Shown: in pieces, positions 46,334 through 55,015 of the stretch
How the letters are laid out: the number at the start of each line of letters is the position of its first letter
Numbering within the stretch: position 1 is the first letter of the stretch
NCBI RefSeq assembly: GCF_020091585.1
Contig: NZ_CP083582.1
Coordinates: 1,922,001 to 1,986,000 of the forward strand
DNA: 64,000 bases
Reading direction: 5' to 3'
Source of the DNA: Kovacikia minuta CCNUW1
Lineage (GTDB): Bacteria > Cyanobacteriota > Cyanobacteriia > Leptolyngbyales > Leptolyngbyaceae
Notes under the pieces: generated by a model
The model's input: the letters and a program-made list of their open reading frames with translations, nothing else
The model's database searches: none
Told to the model about the DNA's origin: nothing
Translations under genes and position numbers: made by a program

Positions 46334-48517
46334 TTACCAGCTAACCCACTCGTCCCAATCCAAGTTAAAGATGGAGGTGTGGGGGAAGGCTATTGGGTTA
46401 CCGTTTGCGTCTAGCAAACGCTGCAATGCTTCCAGTTCAGGCTCTGGACGAGGCAAATCATCCACCAATTGATAGGGCAGCAATCCCTTAGAAAGCACAA
46501 ACGAGGCAGTTGTTCCCGCAGCCGCTCCGGCCGACCACTCAAAGGGATGAACCCGGTAAGCAGCGGCAGCGCTGTAACTGGTGGCAATACTCTTGCCAGC
46601 TACCAACAAATTGTCAACCTGTTGGGGAATCATCGCTCTTAAAGGGATTTGGGCTGGATAGGACAATCCGTGTGCCTGCCGCACTCCAGGGAATTCAATA
46701 TTTCCTGGCTTTTCGGGGGGGGATTCCAACATGCAGGGGTGGAAGTCGATCGGGTACTGGCTAATTCCCACCGCATCCGGGTAAATCCGCGATCGGGTTC
46801 GCCGCTGGATCTGATCAGGTGGGATGTCTTCCCGAATCACTTTGGCAGTCTCTAACCCAGCCAATGAAACCCAGAGGTCGCGGTAGGTAGACTCCGGCAG
46901 CTTGCGGTAGTATTCTGCGCGAAAATCTTCCCCAGAAAAGTCTGCCTCTGCAATCGTAAATCCGTGCGGGTAGCCATAGGCAGGACGACCCAGTAGCCGT
47001 CGCCCTTCCCGAATGTAAGGATATTTAGACAATCCATGCTCCGTTCCCATCGGAGAATTGATTCCGGTTAGCAACCGATGATTTGGTTCCGGTTGCTTCA
47101 AACTGGGATGGAGTTGGGAGTCGGTTGTTCCAGCAACCAGCCAGTAATAAAAACCCAAACCCGCTGCTTCGGCCTTACGGAGCGATTCTGTTCGCAAGCC
47201 CCCCATCCAGCCCCCAGGTCTGAGTTGTCCGGTTTGCAAAAGTTGGAAGCGATCGTATACCAGGTTATCGCGCTCAGTTCCTGGGCGGTAATCGTTACCC
47301 CAAACCCAATTTTGCATTGAAATTGACCCTGGACTCGAAGCCGCCAGGGTCAAAGGGCCGGCCTTCTCCCGTTGATCTGTTTTAGGATTCCAGATGCGGC
47401 GGTAGGTAAAGACATATTCAAAATTTGCCTTTTGTGGATCGACGTCATAGCCGTAGTAGGGTTCGTACTCAGCGTAAGTCGATGGCATCTGCTGGGGCTG
47501 TGGTTCTGCTGTTCGCTCCATCGCAAAAGTATAGGTGTAGCCCTGGAGACAATAGGGATAACCATTGGGAGTCGGCGAAGAGGGATTGCGATAGTTACGA
47601 GGGTCTAATCCTACCCGGTAGGGCACATCGGCAAGGGCGATCAGTTCTCCGGTTTCGGTGGCGTCGATCACGATCCAGGGAGTGGGGAGTGGGGAGTAGG
47701 GAGTAGGGAATGGAGTTTCTCCTCTATCTTCCCTGTCTCCTCTATCTCCCTCATCTTCCTTGCCTTTCCCACCTTCTGCCCTCTGCCCTTTGCCCTCTGC
47801 CTTCTGCCTTTGCAACGGAACAAACTGAATAATCTTTTTCACCAAACGGGGTGAATTTTCGTAGCGGTAGGCATCCTCTATCGTTTGAGAGAGCGGTTCG
47901 CCATTCAGTGCGGGTGTGCCCGGTGCGGGACGATGCTGAATGGCGATCGCACGCTCAATGAGTTTGCCGTTTGCACTTAATTCCAGATTTTTGATGACCG
48001 TAAACGGAAACCACTTGAGTGTTCCTTTGCCTTTCCTGGCGGCTTCCTGCAACATGTCCGTTAATATTTGCTGGGCATCTTTAGGAATGAAGCAGGAAAC
48101 ACTTACCCAGCACTGACCAGGGTTCAGGGTGCCGTACTTCTGCTCAATTCGACGGCGAAATTCAAGATAACCACGGGCATAAAACAGAAGTTGTCGTTGC
48201 TTTTTGGTCTCATCTAAAGCAGACGTTCCCTGGGAAGTGAGTTGCCCTCCAATCCAGTCGGTAATTTCGGTCAGACAAACGGTTCGACCAGCTAACAAAG
48301 CTTCGTAGGCTGTCGCTGTTCCTGCCAGGCCACCTCCCGCTACCAAAATTTCACACTCAATGGTTTGGTCAGGATTGCGCGGTAGGGGTGTTGTGTTCAG
48401 TTGTGGGGATTGGGCGATCGCAACAGGAGCCAGGTTGAGCGAACCAATTACCCCTAACAAACTGTTAATAAACCAGACCGAAGCCAAACCCCCTACAGAC
48501 GGGACCCTTTTTAGCAT
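46334..48517 (-). CDS. Exported FAD-dependent oxidoreductase (FAD_oxidored family)
   Basis: A 727-residue flavoprotein. A signal-like segment (residues 8-36, ending near APVAIAQ) precedes the FAD loop ILVAGGGLAGTATAYEALLA and IGGQLTSQGTSALDE. Later family marks are TGELIALADVPYRVGLDPRN, RRLLGRPAYGYPHGFTIAEA and VDNLLVAGKSIATSYSAAAA. A low-complexity insert at about residues 245-285 (KGQRAEGGKGKEDEGDRGD and following) is coded by heptamer-type repeats. This is the intact paralogue of 18264-20194. The substrate is unknown; export suggests an envelope role. Confidence 0.85.
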   Translation of the reverse strand: MLKRVPSVGGLASVWFINSLLGVIGSLNLAPVAIAQSPQLNTTPLPRNPDQTIECEILVAGGGLAGTATAYEALLAGRTVCLTEITDWIGGQLTSQGTSALDETKKQRQLLFYARGYLEFRRRIEQKYGTLNPGQCWVSVSCFIPKDAQQILTDMLQEAARKGKGTLKWFPFTVIKNLELSANGKLIERAIAIQHRPAPGTPALNGEPLSQTIEDAYRYENSPRLVKKIIQFVPLQRQKAEGKGQRAEGGKGKEDEGDRGDREDRGETPFPTPYSPLPTPWIVIDATETGELIALADVPYRVGLDPRNYRNPSSPTPNGYPYCLQGYTYTFAMERTAEPQPQQMPSTYAEYEPYYGYDVDPQKANFEYVFTYRRIWNPKTDQREKAGPLTLAASSPGSISMQNWVWGNDYRPGTERDNLVYDRFQLLQTGQLRPGGWMGGLRTESLRKAEAAGLGFYYWLVAGTTDSQLHPSLKQPEPNHRLLTGINSPMGTEHGLSKYPYIREGRRLLGRPAYGYPHGFTIAEADFSGEDFRAEYYRKLPESTYRDLWVSLAGLETAKVIREDIPPDQIQRRTRSRIYPDAVGISQYPIDFHPCMLESPPEKPGNIEFPGVRQAHGLSYPAQIPLRAMIPQQVDNLLVAGKSIATSYSAAAAYRVHPFEWSAGAAAGTTASFVLSKGLLPYQLVDDLPRPEPELEALQRLLDANGNPIAFPHTSIFNLDWDEWVSW

Positions 48518-48621
48518 GGGACAATCTCACACTTAACGGATAGAACGTTGCGAACTGAACGTTTCCAGGATACGCATGTTATTGAGTTTTGCTTCAGAAA
48601 TCCCTGTCCTAGCCCCCTTTC

Positions 48622-49557
48622 CTAACCACTGCGCTTAGCAAGAATTGGGAAGCTTCTTGATAGTGGTCCCCACTGCACTTGAATGGTGCCCTTCAGGACA
48701 TTTCCTTCAACCCGACCCTTAAATTCGGCAATCCCTGGTTGCCCCTGAACCGTTTCAGTGCGGCTGAAGTTGAGGCGATCGCCCCGAAGCGCAATTTTGG
48801 AAATATAGTACTTCTGTTTGTTGACAATTACATCACCCTTAATTCTTTGAAACTGTTGGGCAAACCGGATGGTGTAGGCTTGTCTGCGTCCGGAAGTGTA
48901 TTCTAGAGTGCCCTCCCAGTCGCCTGCGATATTTGCCGGAACGACCCAGTAATAGAGCCGTTGAGCGGCATCATTAGAAACAGGCACGACTTTATCAGGC
49001 ATCCAATCGCCCAGAAGCAAAACGTTAGAGATAATTCGGGTACCAGGCTTTAGCTCTTTTAATAACTTTGTTCGAAGTTTTCGGTCCGAGTCTGGTTTTA
49101 GCTGAAGGATGACCACACTGGCTTCCTGAAAGTTAACCTGGTAGGGATCTTGCTGGAGAAATTGAACCCGATCTCCGACCCCCGCCTTCTGAGCATTCGC
49201 CTTTCCCAAAGCCACCAAATCAGGGCTGTTTTCTACGCCAACCCCCCGCTTTGCCCCAAATTGTTTTACGGCCGTAACGACCAGTTGCCCCTCTCCTGCA
49301 CCAACGTGGTAAACCACGTCCCGGTTACTGACTTCCGCCAGCTTTAGTATTTCTGTAGATGCGGCATCGGGCGTCGCAGGTGAAGAACCACCAGATTGAT
49401 TGGGAAGCGGACTGCGAGTTGGATTGGGAACTGGCACCGATGGCCCATCTTCTGGGAGGCTAACCCCCTTGATGGGAGAACCCGTCACCAATAGGATAAG
49501 TGCCAACAAAACTCTAAGATCGATCGCATTCCATTTTGCTTTCCACAACGGCAGCAC
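48622..49557 (-). CDS. SAM-methyltransferase-like exported or anchored protein
   Basis: A 311-residue protein. A hydrophobic N-terminal segment (LRVLLALILLVTGSPIKG) serves as a signal or anchor, followed by a P/S-rich linker. A Rossmann SAM-binding core spans about residues 75-205 (VVYHVGAGEGQLVVTAVKQF, GVGVENSPDLVALGKANAQK). The last 100 residues form a beta-rich domain (GDWEGTLEYTSGRRQAYTIR, KGTIQVQWGPLSRSFPIL). Methyltransferase fold plus export is unusual, but known among cyanobacterial homologues from memory. It lies 104 bases upstream of the oxidoreductase gene on the same strand. Confidence 0.72.
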   Translation of the reverse strand: MLPLWKAKWNAIDLRVLLALILLVTGSPIKGVSLPEDGPSVPVPNPTRSPLPNQSGGSSPATPDAASTEILKLAEVSNRDVVYHVGAGEGQLVVTAVKQFGAKRGVGVENSPDLVALGKANAQKAGVGDRVQFLQQDPYQVNFQEASVVILQLKPDSDRKLRTKLLKELKPGTRIISNVLLLGDWMPDKVVPVSNDAAQRLYYWVVPANIAGDWEGTLEYTSGRRQAYTIRFAQQFQRIKGDVIVNKQKYYISKIALRGDRLNFSRTETVQGQPGIAEFKGRVEGNVLKGTIQVQWGPLSRSFPILAKRSG

Positions 49558-49756
49558 AGACTTCCTCCTGAATCGTCAAATGTTTGTTTTAGCCTTAGCC
49601 ATAGAGCTAAAACAAATAACCAGCGTAGAACCCTCACCGACCAATCTTTCTATCCTAAATCCCTAACCCTTGATCTTTAACCTCTGTTATATCAGCCTAT
49701 TTTTGCTATGCTAATAAAGCTTAAAGCAGATCTGGTTTTTTTTAAGACCAGCTTAT

Positions 49757-49837
49757 GCGGATGTGGCGGAATTGGTATACGCGCACGTTTGAGGGGCGTG
49801 TGGCTTTGCCTTGCGAGTTCGAGTCTCGCCATCCGCA
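49757..49837 (+). tRNA. tRNA-Leu (anticodon GAG)
   Basis: Acceptor arms GCGGATG and CATCCGC pair, with A as discriminator base and no encoded CCA. The D-loop is GCGGAATTGGTATACGCG, the anticodon loop is GTTTGAGGG with GAG, a long class II variable arm is present (TGGCTTTGCCTTGCG region), and the T-loop is AGTTCGAGTCT. The T-run after position 49840 can serve as terminator. Confidence 0.95.
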
Positions 49838-50204
49838 TCTTTTTTTAATTAAAACTGCCTGATCTTGTTTTCAGGGCAGGAATAGAAGCTCGTTTGGCAG
49901 ACTGTCTCGCAGCTCCTTAATCTTCAGGGTTAAAGTGCAGAGTGCAATACTGCGTCTTGCCCTGACAGCCAGAGACTGGGTCGTTCCTGGATCGAGTTGA
50001 TTCAGAAAAAAACATCCGGCTGTTGCGTGGGGAGCAAACGTAATCTGGCGGTTTGTTCTTTACCCCATCCTTTTAAGGATTGCTTCTGGATCAACCAAAC
50101 TGGCGATGGAGCCGTTGTATCGCGACCCTATCTGGATTGGGAAAGGACTTTCCCGGAGGGAAAGACTTTCCCAACTCTCCTTTTTCACAAATGATTCAGG
50201 ACTG

Positions 50205-50310
50205 CTAGAGCATCGGTACAGTATTTCGAGAAACCGGGTTTCTGGTGAGGATATTCAACGAAACTTGAGCATCTCACAGAAGAAACCCGGTTTCTGTACC
50301 GGCGTTCTAG
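50205..50310. mobile_element. 106-bp inverted-repeat element, family A, copy 2
   Basis: Near-identical to 4643-4748, with one visible base change in the centre. The gap 49838-50639 around it has no gene that I can support. Confidence 0.85.
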
Positions 50311-50639
50311 ATATGGCAATCCTAACAGGCCTGTGAAATGGGGAGGCTTTGGGAAAAAGGTATTTGAAGGAAACCTTCCTCACAATCCAGCCAGGATCAC
50401 GATATAAACTTCAAGCATTAGAAATTAGGCTCTAGACTAGAGGTATCCTGGTTCCGTATTTGAGGCAGGAGTCTGTCAGAACTATTTTTAAGGGGTAGAA
50501 AATCCTCAAGCTATTCTAAAAATAGGTTGTGTAGACTTGAGGCGTCCTCGCGTTTATCCTGACTAACGACGAAAAATACTTTAAATCCATTGACTAAAGT
50601 CGTTTGTTTGTATTGCAATGCATTGGCTCCTGTTTCCCT

Positions 50640-51356
50640 ATGGCTCTGACAATTCTTGTTGCTGACGATGATTTAGGAACGCGTCTGTCTATTAGTGACT
50701 ATCTTGAAACAGCTGGATACTTTGTTGTTTCGGCTGAGAATGGTCAAGAGGCACTTAAATTAGTTGAGAATTATCAACCTCATCTAATTGTCACAGATAT
50801 CACCATGCCCCAAATGGATGGATGGGAACTGGTGCGCCAAATTCGGCAACGTCCCGCATTGCGATTATTGCCCGTTGTTTTTCTGACCGCCAGAACTGAA
50901 ACTCAGGAGCGTGTTCGGGGTTATCAGTTAGGTTGTGATCTTTTTCTGGCAAAGCCTTTTGAATTACAGGAATTGGGGGCTGTGGTGCGGAATTTGTTAG
51001 AGCGGCAGCAAATGATTGAATCGGAGCGCCGCTTTTCCAGAAAAGACCCGATCGCGGCTGAAAAAAATTCGGGAACCCTATCCTCGCCCATTTCTTCAGA
51101 GTATGCTTCCGAAAAAGCCTTTTCTCATCATTATTCGACCCTTTCTACGGGAGTGATAGATTTCCATCTCACCCGTCGGGAGCAGGAGGTCTTAAAGGTA
51201 GTATCCGATGGGCTGTCGAACGTTCAAATTGGGGAGTATTTGCATCTCAGCCCACGAACAGTCGAAAAATACGTCAGTAGCTTGCTTAAAAAGACCGACA
51301 CCAACAATCGAGCGGAGTTGGTCCGCTTCGCAATGGAACATCGGCTGGTGGAGTGA
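50640..51356 (+). CDS. NarL/LuxR-type response regulator
   Basis: A 238-residue transcription factor. The receiver domain has VADDDLGTRL, phospho-acceptor Asp53 (LIVTDITMPQMDGW) and Lys in FLAKPFELQEL. A linker precedes a LuxR HTH at about 178-230 (LTRREQEVLKVVSDGLSN, SPRTVEKYVSSLLKK). ATG 50640 (MALTILVADDD) is preferred to an upstream in-frame start at 50604, since the domain starts there. It stands alone, ahead of a terminator hairpin, and probably responds to a kinase encoded elsewhere. Confidence 0.9.
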   Translation: MALTILVADDDLGTRLSISDYLETAGYFVVSAENGQEALKLVENYQPHLIVTDITMPQMDGWELVRQIRQRPALRLLPVVFLTARTETQERVRGYQLGCDLFLAKPFELQELGAVVRNLLERQQMIESERRFSRKDPIAAEKNSGTLSSPISSEYASEKAFSHHYSTLSTGVIDFHLTRREQEVLKVVSDGLSNVQIGEYLHLSPRTVEKYVSSLLKKTDTNNRAELVRFAMEHRLVE

Positions 51357-51437
51357 TTCAGTATTAAGGAACGAGAACAAAATAAAATTGGTAATCTATA
51401 GGGGAATGGCACTGAACCAAGCAAACATCAGGTGCCT

Positions 51438-51470
51438 AGATCCCCGGATTCTTTAAGAATCCGGGGATCT
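51438..51470 (+). terminator. Perfect hairpin after the LuxR-type regulator gene
   Basis: Stem AGATCCCCGGATTCTT / AAGAATCCGGGGATCT, followed by a short A/T stretch. It is flanked by a wider inverted repeat involving GGCACTGA and TCAGTGCC. Confidence 0.7.
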
Positions 51471-51652
51471 TAAATCTATTAAGTCAGTGCCATTCATCTA
51501 TAGGGGCTTAGCATTTGGCAGGTGGGTTATCGGTGATAGGAAAGGTTTTCGCCCAAATGCTAAGTCCTTCCGATGAAGGTTACCAATGTTATTTCATTCA
51601 CGCTCCTGAGAATTCGGAAGCATGCCGCGATCTTTCCTCCGCCTTCTGCGCT

Positions 51653-52144
51653 TTAAAGCCGGTTACTGATTGCCAGTTCTTTTTTGACGTAATCTAGCAA
51701 TCCTTCACAGGCATCCATTAGCAGGTCGATGACCTGGTTAAATCCTTCTGGACCACCGTAGTAAGGGTCTGGAACTTCTTTCAGGGTATGGCGGGTGCAA
51801 AAGTTGCACATCAGATGTACTTTGCTACGATATTTCCCGGCTGGGTCTAGGGAGCAGATATCCGCGAAGTTGTCCCGATCCATTGCCAGAATCAGATCAA
51901 ACTTCTCAAAGTCTGTGGGGGTAAACTGGCGGGCACTGCCCTGGAGGGTGATCCCGCGTTGTTTGGCAGCAGCAGCCATGCGGCGATCGGGCGGATTCCC
52001 AACGTGGTATCCGGCAGTTCCAGCAGAGTCACAGATAATTCGATCGCTCAGGTTTTCCTGCTCGATTAAATGGTTCATGATATTCTCCGCAGAAGGAGAA
52101 CGACAGATATTACCAAGGCAAACAAATAGAAGCTTGTAGGGCAT
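51653..52144 (-). CDS. Low-molecular-weight protein-tyrosine phosphatase
   Basis: A 163-residue cytosolic phosphatase. The P-loop CLGNICRS places the nucleophile Cys9 and Arg15. The general acid is Asp126 in VPDPYYGG. VCLGNICRSPSAENIM and DSAGTAGYHVGNPPD are classic family sequence. In bacteria these enzymes often counter tyrosine kinases in polysaccharide export or stress control; no such partner is adjacent. ATG 52144 (MPYKLLFVC) is preferred to the ATG two codons upstream. Confidence 0.93.
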   Translation of the reverse strand: MPYKLLFVCLGNICRSPSAENIMNHLIEQENLSDRIICDSAGTAGYHVGNPPDRRMAAAAKQRGITLQGSARQFTPTDFEKFDLILAMDRDNFADICSLDPAGKYRSKVHLMCNFCTRHTLKEVPDPYYGGPEGFNQVIDLLMDACEGLLDYVKKELAISNRL

Positions 52145-52356
52145 GGACAATCAAAAGGAGCTAGGGGTCAAAAAAGAGACTTGATCGGACAAGTTTTTAG
52201 CTTCCCTAAACTATAGCCCCTCCCAGACGACGTTTCGGCACGATACCTTTCCAGGGTGCAATGGGAGGAATTAAGTTTTGCAACTTTTATTTTATAGACA
52301 ATGAACTTTCAATTCATTGTAGAGATGGAAACTGTGTATAAGTTAGTTAGCTCTAG

Positions 52357-54492
52357 GTGTCTAAGCGTTCTTCTCGTCAGTCCTCTCCGTCTCGCAGTCG
52401 CAAATCTGGCACTCCCAAACAACCGCAAAAACAACCTGGGCAGCCCCTGCTTCACCCCATGTTTGAGAAGGCGCAGGATGCGATCGCCCTGATCGATGAT
52501 TCAGGTTGTCTTATTGATGTGAATGCGGCTGCGGCAAATTTGTTGGGTCTATCCCGCGAGGCGCTCATCGGACGGGCGTTATCGAGTTTTATCGATGCCG
52601 GGTTTGAGATGCCATCTCTGCCCGTGAAGGATCAACCTGGACAGCAATCGATCGGGAAACTCCATCTGGCAAGTCTTCATCAGGTTCCGCAAACCGTGGA
52701 ATATTCCTTGACGCCTGAGGTTATGCCCCATTGCCATCTGTTGATTCTGCGGCATGTGGCCGATCGGACAGCGGCAACGGAAGATGAATTATGGCGGCAA
52801 CGGCAGCGGGTTGAGTTGTTTTCGGAAGTAACGCTCAAAATCCGCCAGTCGCTTCAGCTCAAAGAAATTTTGCACACGACGGTGATCGAGGTGCAGCGAA
52901 TCTTGCAAGCCGATCGGGTGCTGATTTATCAGGTGCTTCCCGATGGCACCGGCAGGACGATTAGTGAGGCAGTTTTGCCTGACTTTCCCCCCCTGCTGGA
53001 CATCGAATTTCCCGAAGAAGTGTTTCCAACGGAGTATCAGCACCTCTACGCCCGGGGGCGTGTGAGGCAGATTGCCGATGTCCACAATTCAGCCAGTGGG
53101 TTGGCGGAATGTCTGGTCGAGTTTGTCGAGCAATTTAATATCAAAGCCAAGCTGATTGTGCCGATTCTGCAAAACCTGCCAGCCCACATTCAGGGGGCAT
53201 CCCCTGCCCAGAATCAGCTTTGGGGACTGTTGATTGCCCATCAGTGTAGAAGCCCCCGTCACTGGGTTGATTTTGAACTGGAATTGATGCAGCAACTTGC
53301 GGATCAAATTAGCATTGCTCTGGCGCAGGCCCAGTTTTTGGGACGCCTGGAAGAAATGGTGGAAGCCCGTACTGTAGAGCTAAGGAATGTCAACCGCAGT
53401 TTGAAGCAGGAAATTAACGATCGCAGACAGGCTGAAGCAGCCCTCCGCCAAAGTGAAGAGCAATTGCGTTTGGTTACAAATGCCCTGCCCGTGCTGATTG
53501 CCTACGTGGATGAACACCAGCGGTACCGCTTCAACAACAAAGCTTACGCAGACTGGTTGGGGCAGTCTCCCGATGAAATCTATGGGCACCATCTGCAACA
53601 GGTTTGGGGAGACTCTTATCCACGGATGCAAACCTACATTGAATCGGCATTGTCAGGGCGTGCGGTGACTTACGAAAACGACATTGTGTTGCACAATGGC
53701 AGCCTGAGATCGGTCGATATTACCTATATTCCCCATTTTGATGAACAGAAAATTGTGAAAGGATTTTTCGCCCTAACCAGCGATATCAGCGATCGAAAAG
53801 CGATCGAACGAATGAAAGATGAGTTCATCTCTATTGTTAGCCATGAATTGAGAACTCCCCTTACTTCCCTCCACAGCGCGCTGAAAATTCTTGCCACCGG
53901 ACAATTAGGGAACCTCTCCGCGGATGGCCAGCAAATGCTCGAAATTGCCGACGACAGCGCCGAACGGTTGGTTCGCCTGGTCAATAACGTGCTGGATCTC
54001 CAGCGGATCGAATCTGGCAGTGTGATTATGTCTCGGCATGCCTATAATGCCGCCGACCTGATGATTCAGGCAACGGAAGCCATGCAGCCAATGGCACAGC
54101 AACACTCAATTGTTCTGACCACTGAAACTGTAGACATTACCATTTGGGCAGACGCCGACTATATTCTACAGGCACTAACAAATCTACTGAGTAATGCCAT
54201 TAAATTTTCATCCTCAGGGGGTAAGGTTTGGCTGACTGTTCAATCTGGAGAAGAGGAAGCCTTGTTTCAGGTACGGGATCAGGGGCAGGGGATTCCGGCA
54301 GACAAACTGGAAAGCATCTTTGAACGATTTCATCAGGTTGATTCATCCGACTCTCGCAAGAAAGGGGGAACAGGCTTAGGGCTTGCCATTTGCCGTAAAA
54401 TCATCGAACAACATGACGGCAGAATTTGGGCTGAAAGTACCCCCGGTCAGGGGAGTACGTTCTCTTTTACATTGCCAGTTTTGAACGAGTGA
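52357..54492 (+). CDS. PAS-GAF-PAS sensor histidine kinase
   Basis: A 711-residue soluble kinase from GTG 52357. The first PAS is at about 35-125 (AIALIDDSGCLIDVNAAAAN) and the GAF at about 165-340 (LKEILHTTVIEVQRILQADR, RVRQIADVHNSASG, HWVDFELELMQQLADQISIA). This GAF resembles bilin-binding ones but lacks a clear Cys ligand at the usual place. A coiled linker and second PAS (360-480) follow, then HisKA with His496 (SIVSHELRTPLTSL) and HATPase_c (LLSNAIKFSSSGG, RDQGQGIPADKLESIF, KGGTGLGLAICRKI). The downstream receiver gene follows by 12 bases, so the pair is an operon. Confidence 0.93.
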   Translation: MSKRSSRQSSPSRSRKSGTPKQPQKQPGQPLLHPMFEKAQDAIALIDDSGCLIDVNAAAANLLGLSREALIGRALSSFIDAGFEMPSLPVKDQPGQQSIGKLHLASLHQVPQTVEYSLTPEVMPHCHLLILRHVADRTAATEDELWRQRQRVELFSEVTLKIRQSLQLKEILHTTVIEVQRILQADRVLIYQVLPDGTGRTISEAVLPDFPPLLDIEFPEEVFPTEYQHLYARGRVRQIADVHNSASGLAECLVEFVEQFNIKAKLIVPILQNLPAHIQGASPAQNQLWGLLIAHQCRSPRHWVDFELELMQQLADQISIALAQAQFLGRLEEMVEARTVELRNVNRSLKQEINDRRQAEAALRQSEEQLRLVTNALPVLIAYVDEHQRYRFNNKAYADWLGQSPDEIYGHHLQQVWGDSYPRMQTYIESALSGRAVTYENDIVLHNGSLRSVDITYIPHFDEQKIVKGFFALTSDISDRKAIERMKDEFISIVSHELRTPLTSLHSALKILATGQLGNLSADGQQMLEIADDSAERLVRLVNNVLDLQRIESGSVIMSRHAYNAADLMIQATEAMQPMAQQHSIVLTTETVDITIWADADYILQALTNLLSNAIKFSSSGGKVWLTVQSGEEEALFQVRDQGQGIPADKLESIFERFHQVDSSDSRKKGGTGLGLAICRKIIEQHDGRIWAESTPGQGSTFSFTLPVLNE

Positions 54493-54504
54493 GGCAGCTT
54501 CCCC

Positions 54505-54885
54505 ATGACATCCAGGCGCATCTTAATCATTGATGATGAAGAAACGATTCAAACCGTTGTGCAGTTTGGTATCAAAATGGCTGCGGGTTGGGAAGTGCTT
54601 ACCGCTAGTTCAGGCGAGAAGGGGATTCAAACTGCTCTGGCAGAAAAACCGGATGCAATTCTACTGGATGTGATGATGCCAGAGATGGATGGAATTGCTA
54701 CGTTTAAGAAGCTCCAGACCCATCCCGAAACGGAACATATTCCTGTGATCCTTTTAACTGCAAAAGCCCAAGCAGCAGAAAAACGCCAATTTAATGATCT
54801 TGGTGTCAGTGGTGTAATCACCAAACCCTTTAACTCTCTTGATTTACCGGAGCAGATTGCCAAAATTCTGCATTGGCAGGGGTAG
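54505..54885 (+). CDS. Single-domain response regulator
   Basis: A 126-residue receiver: IIDDEETIQ, phospho-acceptor Asp55 (ILLDVMMPEMDGI), Thr in LLTAKAQA and Lys in VITKPFNSLDLPEQI. No output domain. Encoded 12 bases after the sensor kinase and therefore its likely phosphorylation target, passing the signal on by protein contact. Confidence 0.92.
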   Translation: MTSRRILIIDDEETIQTVVQFGIKMAAGWEVLTASSGEKGIQTALAEKPDAILLDVMMPEMDGIATFKKLQTHPETEHIPVILLTAKAQAAEKRQFNDLGVSGVITKPFNSLDLPEQIAKILHWQG

Positions 54886-55015
54886 GGGGGAGGTATTAGG
54901 TGCCAGGGGCTAGGAACTAGGAGTTAGGAGTTAGGGGCTAGGGGAGGGGAGATTCAAGAAGGTCTGGAAGGCTTCTTTCAGGGTTTGAGGGGGTAAAGGG
55001 GAGGGGTTAATAGCC

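Noticed and set aside
49997-50194. 65-residue open frame ahead of the family A element
   Set aside because: The sequence looks random, with no start signal and no family.
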